Assembly: GCA_016719785.1 (NCBI GenBank)
Contig: JADJYJ010000003.1
Location: 372,001-436,000, forward strand
From: Candidatus Amarolinea dominans
Lineage (GTDB): Bacteria; Chloroflexota; Anaerolineae; SSC4; Amarolineaceae
DNA: 64,000 nucleotides
Reading direction: 5' to 3'
Shown here: piece after piece, positions 40,401 to 49,500 of the stretch
Layout of the letters: each line of letters opens with the position of its first letter
How positions within the stretch are numbered: position 1 is the stretch's first letter
The notes under the pieces: model-generated
What the model saw: the letters and a program-made list of their open reading frames with translations, nothing else
Told to the model about the DNA's origin: nothing
Databases searched by the model: none
Translations under genes and position numbers: made by a program

Positions 40401-43242
40401 AAGAATTGAAGCGCGCTTCGGCCGCGCCGGTGTGAGGCGTCTGGCTGGGATTGCTGCCGGAGGTGACGCGGCTCCACGCGCAGACGCCCGATGAGTCAAC
40501 GCTCCAGCCGGTGGGGGGGAAGGCGGCGCCCTCGAAGCCCTCGCTGACCAGCGCGTAAGGAGGAGGTACGGGCGTGTTAGTCGGCGTGGGCGTGATCGTG
40601 GGCGTGGGTGTCAGCGTGGGCGTCGGGGTGTTGGGCGCAGGCCCGCGCAGTTCGACATCGTCCAGGTAGATGTCGTTGCCGTATTCCGAGAGGCCCTCGA
40701 TCGCCACCACAACCGCAGCTTGCCCGGCGTACACATTCAAGTTCAGGCTGTGCTGGCTCCAGCCGGTGGACGCGCTGTAGCGGGCGAAGGTCGGGCCGAC
40801 GTTGCTGTACGTTCCACCGCCATTGGTCGAGACCTGAATCTGCAGGCGATCAGCGTAATTGTCGTAGCCGGGGTCGTGATACATCCAGAAATAGAGGATG
40901 TAGGCGCCAGATACACTCATATCTTGTGTGGGCAAGATGAGTTGCCTTTCGGCGCCGGCCGCACAGTCATAAGAATTGAAGCGCGCTTCGGCCGCGCCGG
41001 TGTGAGGCGTCTGGTTGGGATTGCTGCCGGACGTGACGCGACTCCACGTGCAGGCGCCCGATGAGTCAACGCTCCAGCCGGTGGGGGGGAAGGCGGCGCC
41101 CTCGAAGCCCTCGCTCACCAACGCGTACGGTGGGACTGCCACAGGGGTGTTGGTCGGCGTGGGCGTGGCCGCCTGGCAAGCGCCGACGGACAGCCCTGAA
41201 GTGGTTCCGACATAGAGCGCGCTGTCGTGGCCATAGACACCGTAGGTCGAATTGCTCCCCAAGCCGTGGGCGGTGGTCCGGTTGCTGAAATTGCTGCCGC
41301 CATCGGTGGAGATGGACAGGCCATTATTTGTCGCCGCAAATAGGACACTGCCGCTGGCGTAGACGCCGGCAACTTCGTTACCCCCCAAGCCATTGGCGGT
41401 CGTAGCGGTCACAAAGGAGCTGCCGCCGTTGGTGGAGATGGAGAGACCTGCACTGTAGGTTCCTGCAAGCACCGTGTTGCCATCGGCGTAGACCGACAGG
41501 ATGTGAAGCTGACCCAGGCCATCGGCCGTGGTCTTGGTGCGAAAGGTGCTGCCGCCATCGGTCGAGATGGACAGGCCGCCGCCCCAGGTCGCCACATAGA
41601 CCATATTGCCGTCGGCATGCACGTCGCGGAGATAGTTGTTGCCCAGGCCCTCGGCGGTCGTCCGGTTGACAAACGTATTGCCGCCGTCGGTCGAAATGGA
41701 CAAGCCGCTGACTGTCGCGGCGTAGATGGCGTTGCCGTTGACAAAGAGGCCGTCAATCGTATTGTTTCCCAAACCGTTAGCGGTGGTTCTATTGGTAAAG
41801 GTGGCGCCGCCGTCGGTGGAGATGGACAGGCCGCCAAACGTCGCCACATAGACCGTGTTTTCGATGCCGTAGATGCCGTAAGTCTGGTTGTGCCCCAGGC
41901 CGTTGGCGGTCGTTTTGTGAGTGAAGGTGCTGCCGCCGTCGGTGGAGAGATAAACCCCGTCGGAGCCGGTCGCCACGTAAACCTTGCTGCCGCTGACAAA
42001 AACGCCTTCAGCGAAGGCAGTGCTCAAGAGGCTCGTGAAAGATGATGGGGTATAGGTCTGGCAGGCATCGGCGCGCGCCTGCTCATCGCTGCCGAACCCC
42101 CAGGTCGAGGGTAGCGTAACGCCAGTCTTGGAGAGCCGGTTGTAAGGCGCATCCATGAACGTGAGTCCCCCGGTATCCCAAGTAGAGCCGGTCCAGCGCC
42201 AGAGTTTCAGAGAGCTTTCGCTGTGTCCATTCAGTTCGCTCAGAGTCTGATAGTCACCATCCATATATTTGAGCGTAATGTTCGCGGTGGGCGAGCAGCC
42301 GCTCGCGGTGAGGGAATAGGTTCGCCGGCCGACGCTCTGGCCAGAGTCCCAGTTGCCCAGCACATCCGCCCTGACGTTACAACCCGCGCCGCCGCCGCTG
42401 GTAACGGTAACCAGGACAAAATAGTCGAGCAGCGAAAAATTGCCGTCGGCATTTAATTGGGTCTCGTTGCCTTTATGTGCGCCGTAGGTGCGGGCTGAAC
42501 GATTGCCGTCTGTCGTGAAAAAATAGACCTGGGTTGACATATAGGCAGCCGTGCCGCTGGTCTGCGTGGCGTTGGAAGGCGGCCAGACCGAGTAGGTCTT
42601 TTCGTTCGGGTATTCGTCATACGAGGCATAGAGATACAGGCCCACGGAAGCGTTGCGAGACCACAGCCCGATGTTGCTCCACGGAATTTGAAACTCGACG
42701 CAATTCATGACGCCGCTGCACGCGCCATTGCCCACCACGGTTGCGCCGGAATTCCAATCGCCGTTCCAGCCACTGCCCGAGCCGCTGGCATCGTACTGCA
42801 TCCCCGCGACGGTGGCCTGGATGGCATAGTCCGGCTTGCCATCGTCACCGAAGAAGGCGCCGGCAAACGCCGCGGCGCTGCCGCCGGCGCCATCATTGGC
42901 GGTGCCGGTGTCATTCGGGTCCGTGTCAATCAGGACATTGTATTTGTCGGCATCGCCTTCGCCGCCTCTAATGCCAACGTACAGGTAATTGTCGTCCCAC
43001 GTTACGAAATAGGCGACGTTGTTGTTTTCGCCAAGCCGATCGTCTATCTTCCACTCGGTCAGATCGTTCACCATGCCGTCAATGGTGGGTGAAGAATAGG
43101 AAGACGCTACAGCCACCGCCGGCAGCGCCAGTCCGCACACCAGGATGAGGGTGCAGATCAGCAGGATAGGCTTGCTCATTTTCATGGGCAGATTGGCCAA
43201 CGGGGTATAGATTGTTGAAAACTGCATAGATTTGGCGTTCAT
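36961..43242 (-). CDS. Giant exported protein 1, N-terminal fragment
   Basis: About 2090 codons. A Sec signal (KPILLICTLILVCGLALPAVAVA) precedes a DOMON/CBM9-like domain (SPTIDGMVNDLTEWKIDDRLG... DDNYLYVGIRG, about residues 50-380). Then come an Asp-box propeller, two tandem choice-of-anchor-J-like jellyrolls (EGFEGAAFPPTGWSVDSSG), a second propeller, a LamG domain (LLAYWRFDEGTGSSVADSSGNGR) and a third propeller. Near 37205 the frame shifts by one, so the last about 80 codons (DRHADDDANAHAD...) are an artefact; the true protein continues in the 32805-37421 frame. The start is ATG 43242 with GGAG 7 nt upstream. With both downstream frames the gene would span about 11.9 kb and encode nearly 4000 residues. 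Confidence 0.75.
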   Translation of the reverse strand: MNAKSMQFSTIYTPLANLPMKMSKPILLICTLILVCGLALPAVAVASSYSSPTIDGMVNDLTEWKIDDRLGENNNVAYFVTWDDNYLYVGIRGGEGDADKYNVLIDTDPNDTGTANDGAGGSAAAFAGAFFGDDGKPDYAIQATVAGMQYDASGSGSGWNGDWNSGATVVGNGACSGVMNCVEFQIPWSNIGLWSRNASVGLYLYASYDEYPNEKTYSVWPPSNATQTSGTAAYMSTQVYFFTTDGNRSARTYGAHKGNETQLNADGNFSLLDYFVLVTVTSGGGAGCNVRADVLGNWDSGQSVGRRTYSLTASGCSPTANITLKYMDGDYQTLSELNGHSESSLKLWRWTGSTWDTGGLTFMDAPYNRLSKTGVTLPSTWGFGSDEQARADACQTYTPSSFTSLLSTAFAEGVFVSGSKVYVATGSDGVYLSTDGGSTFTHKTTANGLGHNQTYGIYGIENTVYVATFGGLSISTDGGATFTNRTTANGLGNNTIDGLFVNGNAIYAATVSGLSISTDGGNTFVNRTTAEGLGNNYLRDVHADGNMVYVATWGGGLSISTDGGSTFRTKTTADGLGQLHILSVYADGNTVLAGTYSAGLSISTNGGSSFVTATTANGLGGNEVAGVYASGSVLFAATNNGLSISTDGGSNFSNRTTAHGLGSNSTYGVYGHDSALYVGTTSGLSVGACQAATPTPTNTPVAVPPYALVSEGFEGAAFPPTGWSVDSSGACTWSRVTSGSNPNQTPHTGAAEARFNSYDCAAGAERQLILPTQDMSVSGAYILYFWMYHDPGYDNYADRLQIQVSTNGGGTYSNVGPTFARYSASTGWSQHSLNLNVYAGQAAVVVAIEGLSEYGNDIYLDDVELRGPAPNTPTPTLTPTPTITPTPTNTPVPPPYALVSEGFEGAAFPPTGWSVDSSGVCAWSRVTSGSNPSQTPHTGAAEARFNSYDCAAGAERQLILPTQDMSVSGAYILYFWMYHDPGYDNYADRLQIQVSTNGGGTYSDVGATIARYSVSSGWSQHSLNLNVYAGQAAVVVAIEGLSEYGNNIYLDDVELRGPAPGTPTPTRTPTHTNTPAPTGTPTPTNTATSTPTATPTATPTTEAPNCDLYPPASFINKTTDDGLGDAQVNNVYVSGNTIYAATFNGLSLSTDGGATFSNRTTANGLGNNVIKGVYTDGNNVYAATFSGLSISSNGGASFSNKTTAHGLGSNYVYDVYADGGKIYVATGSGVSISTNGGSTFNNTTYHGLGGNSISDIYADANEIYAATDYGLSISIDGGSSYHNVSYLSGVADVHGNNGTVYVASNYDVSFTSDAGVNIGSYWLPAMYVNGVYGGGNTIYAAASNGLFIVAASNGSYTMLTTDSGLGSNSTRAVYSSGSALYVATVNGLAIGACSAPTPTPTPTATHTPGPPTATPTPAVLDAPLLAYWRFDEGTGSSVADSSGNGRDLTLYNSPSWTGSSAPLAFANPYALALNGSSQYAAAAGTINLANQSFTVAVWAQRTRTGTQEFLLSQGTSGSANQTLQVGFRSNDNFTCAFWANDLDTTTATTDTNWHHYACTYDAASNSRKAYKDGALIGSDTASADFAGSGAVNIGRLAPTANNYFAGSVDETRIYGAALSATEVTALAQGNPAYTPTPTATVTPTATATATATFTATPTITGTPPTATPAPTATPTPTLTPTPSACELNPPTSFINKTTANGLGSRFVESIYVSDSVVYAGTSGGLAISTDGGNTFVNRSTAHGLGHTYVADVYVNGGTLYGATAGGLSISTDGGASFINKTTANGLGSNSVDGVHTNGSTVYAATYAGLSISTDGGASFINKTTADGLGSNNVYGVFASGSTVYAATYGGLSISTDDGNSFINKTTANGLGNNWIQGVYASGSTVYAAVYGGLSISTDGGNTFINRTTASGLGSGIVYRVYASGNAVYAATSGGLSISTNGGSTFINRTTANGLGDNFVNAVYASGTTVYAATDGGASIGACDTPAPTATSTPTPMSTTTSTPTHTPTPTATPTHTDRHADDDANAHADRDPNRHEHTDDANAYADGHTDPHPDADEHAAPNGLRTHSADFVRQQDHCQRFGLQQCLRRLCQR
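40070..41140 (-). repeat. Tandem duplication of a jellyroll domain (570-bp period)
   Basis: Two near-identical segments, each encoding one choice-of-anchor-J-like domain plus TPT linker, are 570 bp (190 codons) apart. Only scattered differences are seen, for instance NNIYLDD versus NDIYLDD. Confidence 0.85.
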
Positions 43243-43420
43243 CTGAATCTCCGATCGTCGCACTCTTCTTCCTGGTCAGCTGCCGTGGCGAAGACAAAAT
43301 AGTCCGACAGGCAGGCAGCATTGACTCGTTTTCACTTGCTTGCTGGCTGAAAAACATACGGGAGGCATCAAACCAACTGTGGAACATGCAGAGCATCGGT
43401 TGCTCCGTGGCTTGACACCA

Positions 43421-43457
43421 ATACTATAAACCAGGACTTTTCGCTTACGTATAGTAC
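43421..43457 (-). promoter_or_regulatory. Shared upstream motif of the giant genes, site A
   Basis: On the minus strand: GGTACTATACGTAAGCG, a variable 8-nt stretch, then CCTGGTTTATAGT. It aligns without gaps to three sites upstream of the other giant genes (54199, 57599, 63218). It lies about 180 nt before the start of giant protein 1. It may be a promoter with a TATAGT -10 box plus an activator site. Confidence 0.7.
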
Positions 43458-43473
43458 CGGCTTCTCACAAAAA

Positions 43474-43501
43474 ACAGAGCCGGTCGTGCGACCGGCTCTG
43501 T
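43474..43501 (-). terminator. Rho-independent terminator of giant gene 2
   Basis: On the minus strand a 13-bp stem ACAGAGCCGGTCG with a very short loop is followed by TTTTTTGTG. It lies 45 bp after the stop of giant gene 2 and just before the upstream motif of giant gene 1, so each gene has its own transcript. Confidence 0.85.
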
Positions 43502-43545
43502 GGACGACCGCTGATCGCCCCAACTTTGCTACCAAGGATTCGTCG

Positions 43546-46500
43546 CTAACAGACCACGCTCTCGACGGAATTGACCGCATCCGGTCCGCTGAGCACATCG
43601 TACGCGGTGTCGGCGCCGCTGCCGCCCTTGACTGTGTCGAGGGCGCCGTCGCCGCCGCAGCCGCCGCCGGCGTAGAGGATGTCGTTGCCCGCGTCGCCAA
43701 ACACCTTGTCCGCGCCGGCGCCGCCATCGAGGGTGTCGTTGCCGACCTGTCCAGAGAGGGTGTCGTTGCCATTGCCGCCGTTCATGATGTCATCGTTCGG
43801 CCCGCTTTCCGTGCCGCCAACCAGCGTATCATTGCCGTCGCCGCCGTTCATGGTGTCGTTGCCCGCGTTGCCGTAGAGGGCATCGTCCCCGCCATCCCCA
43901 GCCAGCAGATCGTTGCCATTGCCGCCGTTGATCGTGTCTGCGCCGTCGCCGCCGGCCAGGGTGTCGCTGCCATTGTTGCCGTTCAAGCGGTTGGCGTTGC
44001 CGTCGCCGCTGATGACATCGTCGAAGTTGGAGCCGTTGACATTCTCGATGGTCCCCACCACCAGCACATCGCTGTTGCCAAAGCCGTCGTTGCTTGCCAC
44101 GCCCGCGCCCAGGTCAAGGGCAATGCCCGCCGACGCCACCTGGTAGCTGGCGGTGTCGTTGCCCGCACCGCCGTCGAGGGTGTCGTTGCCATCGCGGCCA
44201 ACCAACGTGTCGTTGCCGTCACCGCCGTTCAGGCTATCGTCGCCCTCTGCACCGGCCAGGGTATCATCGCCCACGCCGCCGGTCAGGGTGTCATTGCCGG
44301 CGCCGCCGCGCAGCAGGTCGTTGCCCGCCCCGCCTGTCAGTTGATCGTTGCCCACTCCGCCGAACAGCATGGAAGGTCGGGACACAGTCAGTCCAGAGGC
44401 ATCGTCGCTGTCGTCGCCGCCGTGCGTGCGCACCGACAGGGCCGTCACGTCACTGGTCGCATAGGCATAGCTGCTGCCATTGAACGTCACGTTGATGATC
44501 GTCCCATCGCCGCTGATCGTTACGCTGTCGCCGGTCAGGTCTCCGCCATGCACATAGACCGGGGATGCGCCCAGGTGATAGACCCCGTCGAAGACCGCGG
44601 TGTGGCCCAGCGAGGAGACCGCCAGCAGATAGTAGTCCCGGTCCGTGTCCACCACCGGCAGCACGATTTCGGTACCGAGGGCGAACTGCTTGCTGCCCAC
44701 GGTTGCGGCCGGCACGATCGTCACCACCGACGTGCGTTCATCGCCGCTGCTCAGCACGGTATCGTCCGAGACGTAGAAGCTCACGCTGAAGGACTGTCCG
44801 GCCGTGGCGGTGGTGTAGGTGATGATGCCGGTGGCGAAGCCGTTGGCCGTGAAGCTCAGCGGCGCGCCTGGTGTGGCCGTGGGGGTAGCCGTCGGCGTGA
44901 CGGTTGGGGTTGGCGTGATCGTCGGGGTGCGGGTCGGCGTGCCTGTGGCCGTGGGGGTTGCCGTTGGGGTGGCGGTGGGCAACGGCGGGGCGCCGATAGC
45001 CGCGAACAGCGAGAGGTGACTGATGGTCACAACCAGGCGATTATTGACAGTGTCACGCTCGATGAGTGTGATGCCGGCGGAAGACCACTGGTTAGCGGCG
45101 GTGTCGAAGTAGGAGAGCATCAGGGTGTTCTCATCCAGCCCGACCAGGTCGCTGTCGGCATAATCCAGGGTGACGGTGACCGGCGCCTGGAAGACGAAGC
45201 CGGGCTGCAACACGCTGTTGACCGAGGCGTCCAGGGTGAAAGCATGACCGGCAAACTGGAAGCCGACCGGCGCCGATGGCTGAGAGCCGACTTCCTGCAT
45301 GGTCAGGGTGGTCGTTTGCGTCACCGCGTCGCCGGGAACCTCCACCGTGATCTGCATCCCGGAGGTCGCGGTGTAGGTCAGGGTGGCTGCGACGCCGGCG
45401 TCAACCACCACAGTGGCGATGGGGCCGGGCGCGGCGGTCGGCGTAGCTGTGGGCGTTGGCGTGGCTGTGGCGCAGTTGCCAACGGCCAACCCACCGCCAT
45501 TGGTGGCCGCATAGACGATATCGTTGACGAAGACGCCGCGAACGTCGTTGCTGCCCAGACCGTTGGCGGTGGTGCGGTTGGTGAAAGTCGTCCCGCCGTC
45601 GGTTGACGCATAGACGCCGCGACGGGTGGCCGCGTAAACGGCGTTGCCGATAGCCGAGACGCCGCGGACGTCGTTGTTGGTCGAGCCGGAGTTGCCGAGC
45701 CGGTTGACAAAAGAGGCGCCGCCGTTGGTTGTGATCGAAAGGCCCGACTGGGTACCCGCATACACCGCGTTGTTGCGCACTGCGGCGGCCAACACCAGGT
45801 TGCTGCCCAGGCCGTTAGCGGTGGTGCGGTTGCTGAAGGTCGCTCCGCCATCGGTGGAGATGGAGAGGCCGGCGGTGGTGGCGACGTAGACCGCGCTGCC
45901 GTTGACGGCCACGCCGTTGACGTCGTTGCTGCCCAGGCTGTTGGCGGTGGTGCGGTTGCTGAACGCAGCGCCGCCATCGGTGGAGATGGCGAGGCCGCCC
46001 GCGGTCGCCGCGTAGACCGTGCTGCCGTTGGCGAACACGCCCTTGACACTGTTGTGGCCGAGACCCGCGACGGTGGTCTTGTTGGTGAAGGTGACGCCGC
46101 CGTCGGTCGAGATCGCCAGGCCGCCCAGGGTTGCGGCGTAGACCGTGCTGCCCAGGGCATGGACGCCGCGCACATCATTGTGGCCCAGGCCGTTGGCGGT
46201 GGTACGGTTGACGAAAGAAGCGCCGCCGTTGGTGGAGATGGCGAGACCGTTGGCGGTTGCGACATACACCAGGGCGCCATCGGCGTAAGCGCCCCAGGTC
46301 TGGTTGCTGCCCAAGCCGTGGGCCGTCGTCCTGCTCGTAAACGTTCCGGGCGGGCTAACCTGACAGACGGGCGGCGTTGACGCGGGCGTTGGGCTAACGG
46401 TGGGGGTGGTGGTCGGCGTAGAGGTTGGTGTGGCCGTTGAGGTCACGGTACGGGTGGCCGTCGGTGTTGGCGTTGACACGGGGGTGTTGGTTGGGGTCGC

Positions 46501-49500
46501 GGTGGGCGGCACGGGCGTGTTGGTTGGGGTGGCGGTGGGCGGCACCGGCGTGGCGGTCGGGGTCGCGGTGGCCGTCGCTGTGTCAGTTAGAGTCGCGGTG
46601 GGCGGCACGGGGGTGTCGGTTGGAGTGGCCGTCGGCGGCACAGGCGTGGCGGTCGGGGTGGCCGTCGGCGGCACGGGGGTGTCGGTTGGGGTCGCGGTCG
46701 GCGGCACCGGCGTGGCGGTCGGGGTGGCCGTCGGCGGCACCGGCGTGGCGGTCGGGGTGGCGGTTGACGTGGCCGTCGCTGTGTCAGTTGGGGTCGCGGT
46801 GGGCGGCACGGGCGTGTCGGTCGGAGTGGCCGTCGGCGGCACCGGCGTGGCGGTCGGGGTGGCCGTCGGCGGCACCGGCGTGTTGGTCGGGGTCGCGGTC
46901 GGCGGCACAGGCGTGACGGTTGGGGTCGCGGTCGGCGGCAGCGGGGTGGCGGTCGGGGTCGCGGTGGGCGGCACAGGCGTGGCGGTCGGGGTCGCGGTGG
47001 GCGGCAGCGGGGTGACGGTCGGGGTTAGCGTGTCAGTCGGCGCGGCCGTCGGGGTCGCAGTGAACGGAACCGGGGTGCCAGTCGGGGTTGGCGTGTCAGT
47101 TGGGGTCGCGGTCGCCGTGACCGTCGGGGTCGCAGTGAACGTAACCGGGGTGCCAGTCGGGGTTGGCGTATCAGTCGGGGGTGCGGTCGCCGTGACCGTC
47201 GGGGTGTCAGTCGGGGTTGCAGTCGCCGTGACCGTCGGCGTATCGGTTGGCGTCGGGGTGTCCGTTGGCGTTGCGGTGGCCGGCGCCGGGGTGGCGGTTG
47301 CCGTTGGCGTCGGGGTGTTGGTGACCAGCGGGGTGGGCGTGGGTGTGCCGGGCGAGGCGCAGGAGCCATCGGCCAGGGCGATGTCGTAGGGCGTGCCCAG
47401 GGTTCCGTTCAGATCGCCCAAATCCACGCCGCCCTGGCCGTTCAGCTCGGCCCGGAGAACGACGTTATTATCATCGGTGATGTACATCTTGTTGGCCGCT
47501 ACGTCCAGTGCAATGCCGGTCGGATAGCCCAGCAGGCCGCCCAGGTTGCCCAGGTCTTCGGCGCCTGTGCCATCCAGGTTGGCGCGCAGGATGTTGCTGC
47601 TGCCGTAGTTGGCAACGTACAGCTTGCCCGCGGCCACGTCGAGGGCGATGTCATACGGGCTGGTCAGATTGCCGCCAAAATTGCCCAGGTCTTCGGGGTT
47701 CGAGCCGTCCAGGTTGGCGCGTACGATGTTCGTCCCGTCGTAATTGGCGATATACATCTTGCCCGCGCCCAGATCGAGGGCGACGCCGCGCGGACTGTTC
47801 AGCAGCCCGCCCAGGTCGCCCAGGTTGACCGCGGCCGTGCCGTCCAGGTTGGCGCGGACGACGGTGCTGTCGCCGTAGTTGGTCACGACCATCTTGCCCG
47901 CGCTCACATCGAGTGCGATGCCGTAGGGTCTGTTCAGGTTGCTGCCCAGGTCGCCCAGGCCGGTCACGCCCGTGCCGTCCAGGTTGGCCCGGCTGACGGT
48001 ATCGTTGTCGTAGTTGGTCACGTAGAGTTTGCCGCCGGCCACATCCAGGGCGACGCCGTAGTTTTTCGCCAGTGGGCTGCCGAGATCGCCCAGGTCTTCG
48101 CCGCCGCTGCCGTCCAGGTTGGCGCGGACGACGGCGTCATAATAATCGGGAACGTACATCTTGCCGTTCGTCACATCCAGGGCGATATCGTAAGGGTAAC
48201 TGATCAGGCCGTCGAGGTCGCCCAGGTATTCGCCGCCGCTGCCGTCCAGGTTGGCGCGCACGACGTAGCCGTCTTCATCGGTGACGACCATCTTGCCGCC
48301 GGCCACGTCCAGGGCAATGCCGGTCGGGTAACTCAGATTGCCGTCCAGGTCGCCCAAATCTTCGGGGCTTGTCCCGTCCAGGTTGGCCCGGATGATGTTG
48401 CTGCTGTCGTAGTTGGCGACATAGAGTTTGCCGGCGGCCACGTCCAGGGCGACGTCATAGGGATCGTCCAGGTTGCCGCCGAGGTCGCCCAGGTCTTCGG
48501 GATTCGTGCCGTCCAGGTTGGCGCGGATGATGTTGTTGTCGCCGTAGTTGGCGATATACATCTTACCCGCGCTCAAGTCCAGTGCAATCCCTAGCGGAGA
48601 GTCGAGCAGCCCGCCCAGATCACCCAGGCTGACGCCGCCCGTGCCGTCGAGGTTGGCGCGAATCACAGTGCTGTCGCCGTAGTTGACCACGACCATCTTG
48701 CCCGCGGCCGTATCGAGCGCAATGCCGTAGGGTCCGTCCAGCAGGCCGTTCAGGTCGCCCAGGCTCTCGCCGCCGCTGCCGTCCAGGTTGCCCCGGCTGA
48801 TGGTGTTACTGTCATAGTTCGTCACGTACATCTTATTAGCTGTGAGATCCAGCGCGATGCCATACGGCTGATCGAGACTGCCGCTCGAACCGCCCAGGTT
48901 TTCGGCGCCGGAGACGTCCCAGTTGGCGCGGGCCACGGTGCGGCTGCCGTAGTTGGCGACGTATAGACACATTGCAGATGGGGGTACGGTCGGCGCCAGG
49001 GTGGGGGTGACGGTCGGCGTGGGGGTGACGGTCGGCGTGGGGGTGATGGTGGGGGTGGAGGTGGGAACGAACAGGGGGCAGTTGCCCGTATTCAGGGCAA
49101 TGCGGAAGGCGCCGCTCAACAGGCCGCCGGGATTGCCCATATTCGTGCCGCCCGTACCGTCCAGGTTCGCCCGTGTGACTGTCTCGTTGCCGGCGTTCGT
49201 GACATACATTTTGTCGTTGGCCGTGTCCAGGGCAAGGCCGAACGGTTGGTTCAGCGTGCCGCCCAGGTTGCCCAGGCTGACCCCGCCCGTGCCGTCCAGG
49301 TTGGCCCGGCTGATCGTGTTGTTGAAAGTGTTGGTGACGTACATCTTGCCAGCGGCGATATCGAGGGCAATGCCCGACGGTTGAGACAGCGTCCCGTTGA
49401 GGTCGCCCAGGTTGACTGCGCCTGTGCCGTCCAGGTTGGCCTGGATGATGACGTAGTTGCCAGCATTGGTGATGTACATCTTGCCGGCGGCCACGTCCAG

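Noticed and set aside
43600..44370. Regular 27-bp periodicity resembling a CRISPR array
   Set aside because: The period corresponds to RTX nonapeptide codons, has no unique spacers, and lies inside a giant coding sequence. The same holds for 31360-32110 and the TPT linkers.
43486..45606. Long open frame on the plus strand opposite the RTX end of giant gene 2
   Set aside because: It mirrors the minus-strand RTX and beta-domain codons (repeated AVAAVHDVI-type periodicity), has no ribosome site or recognisable domain, and the opposite frame carries clear domains.
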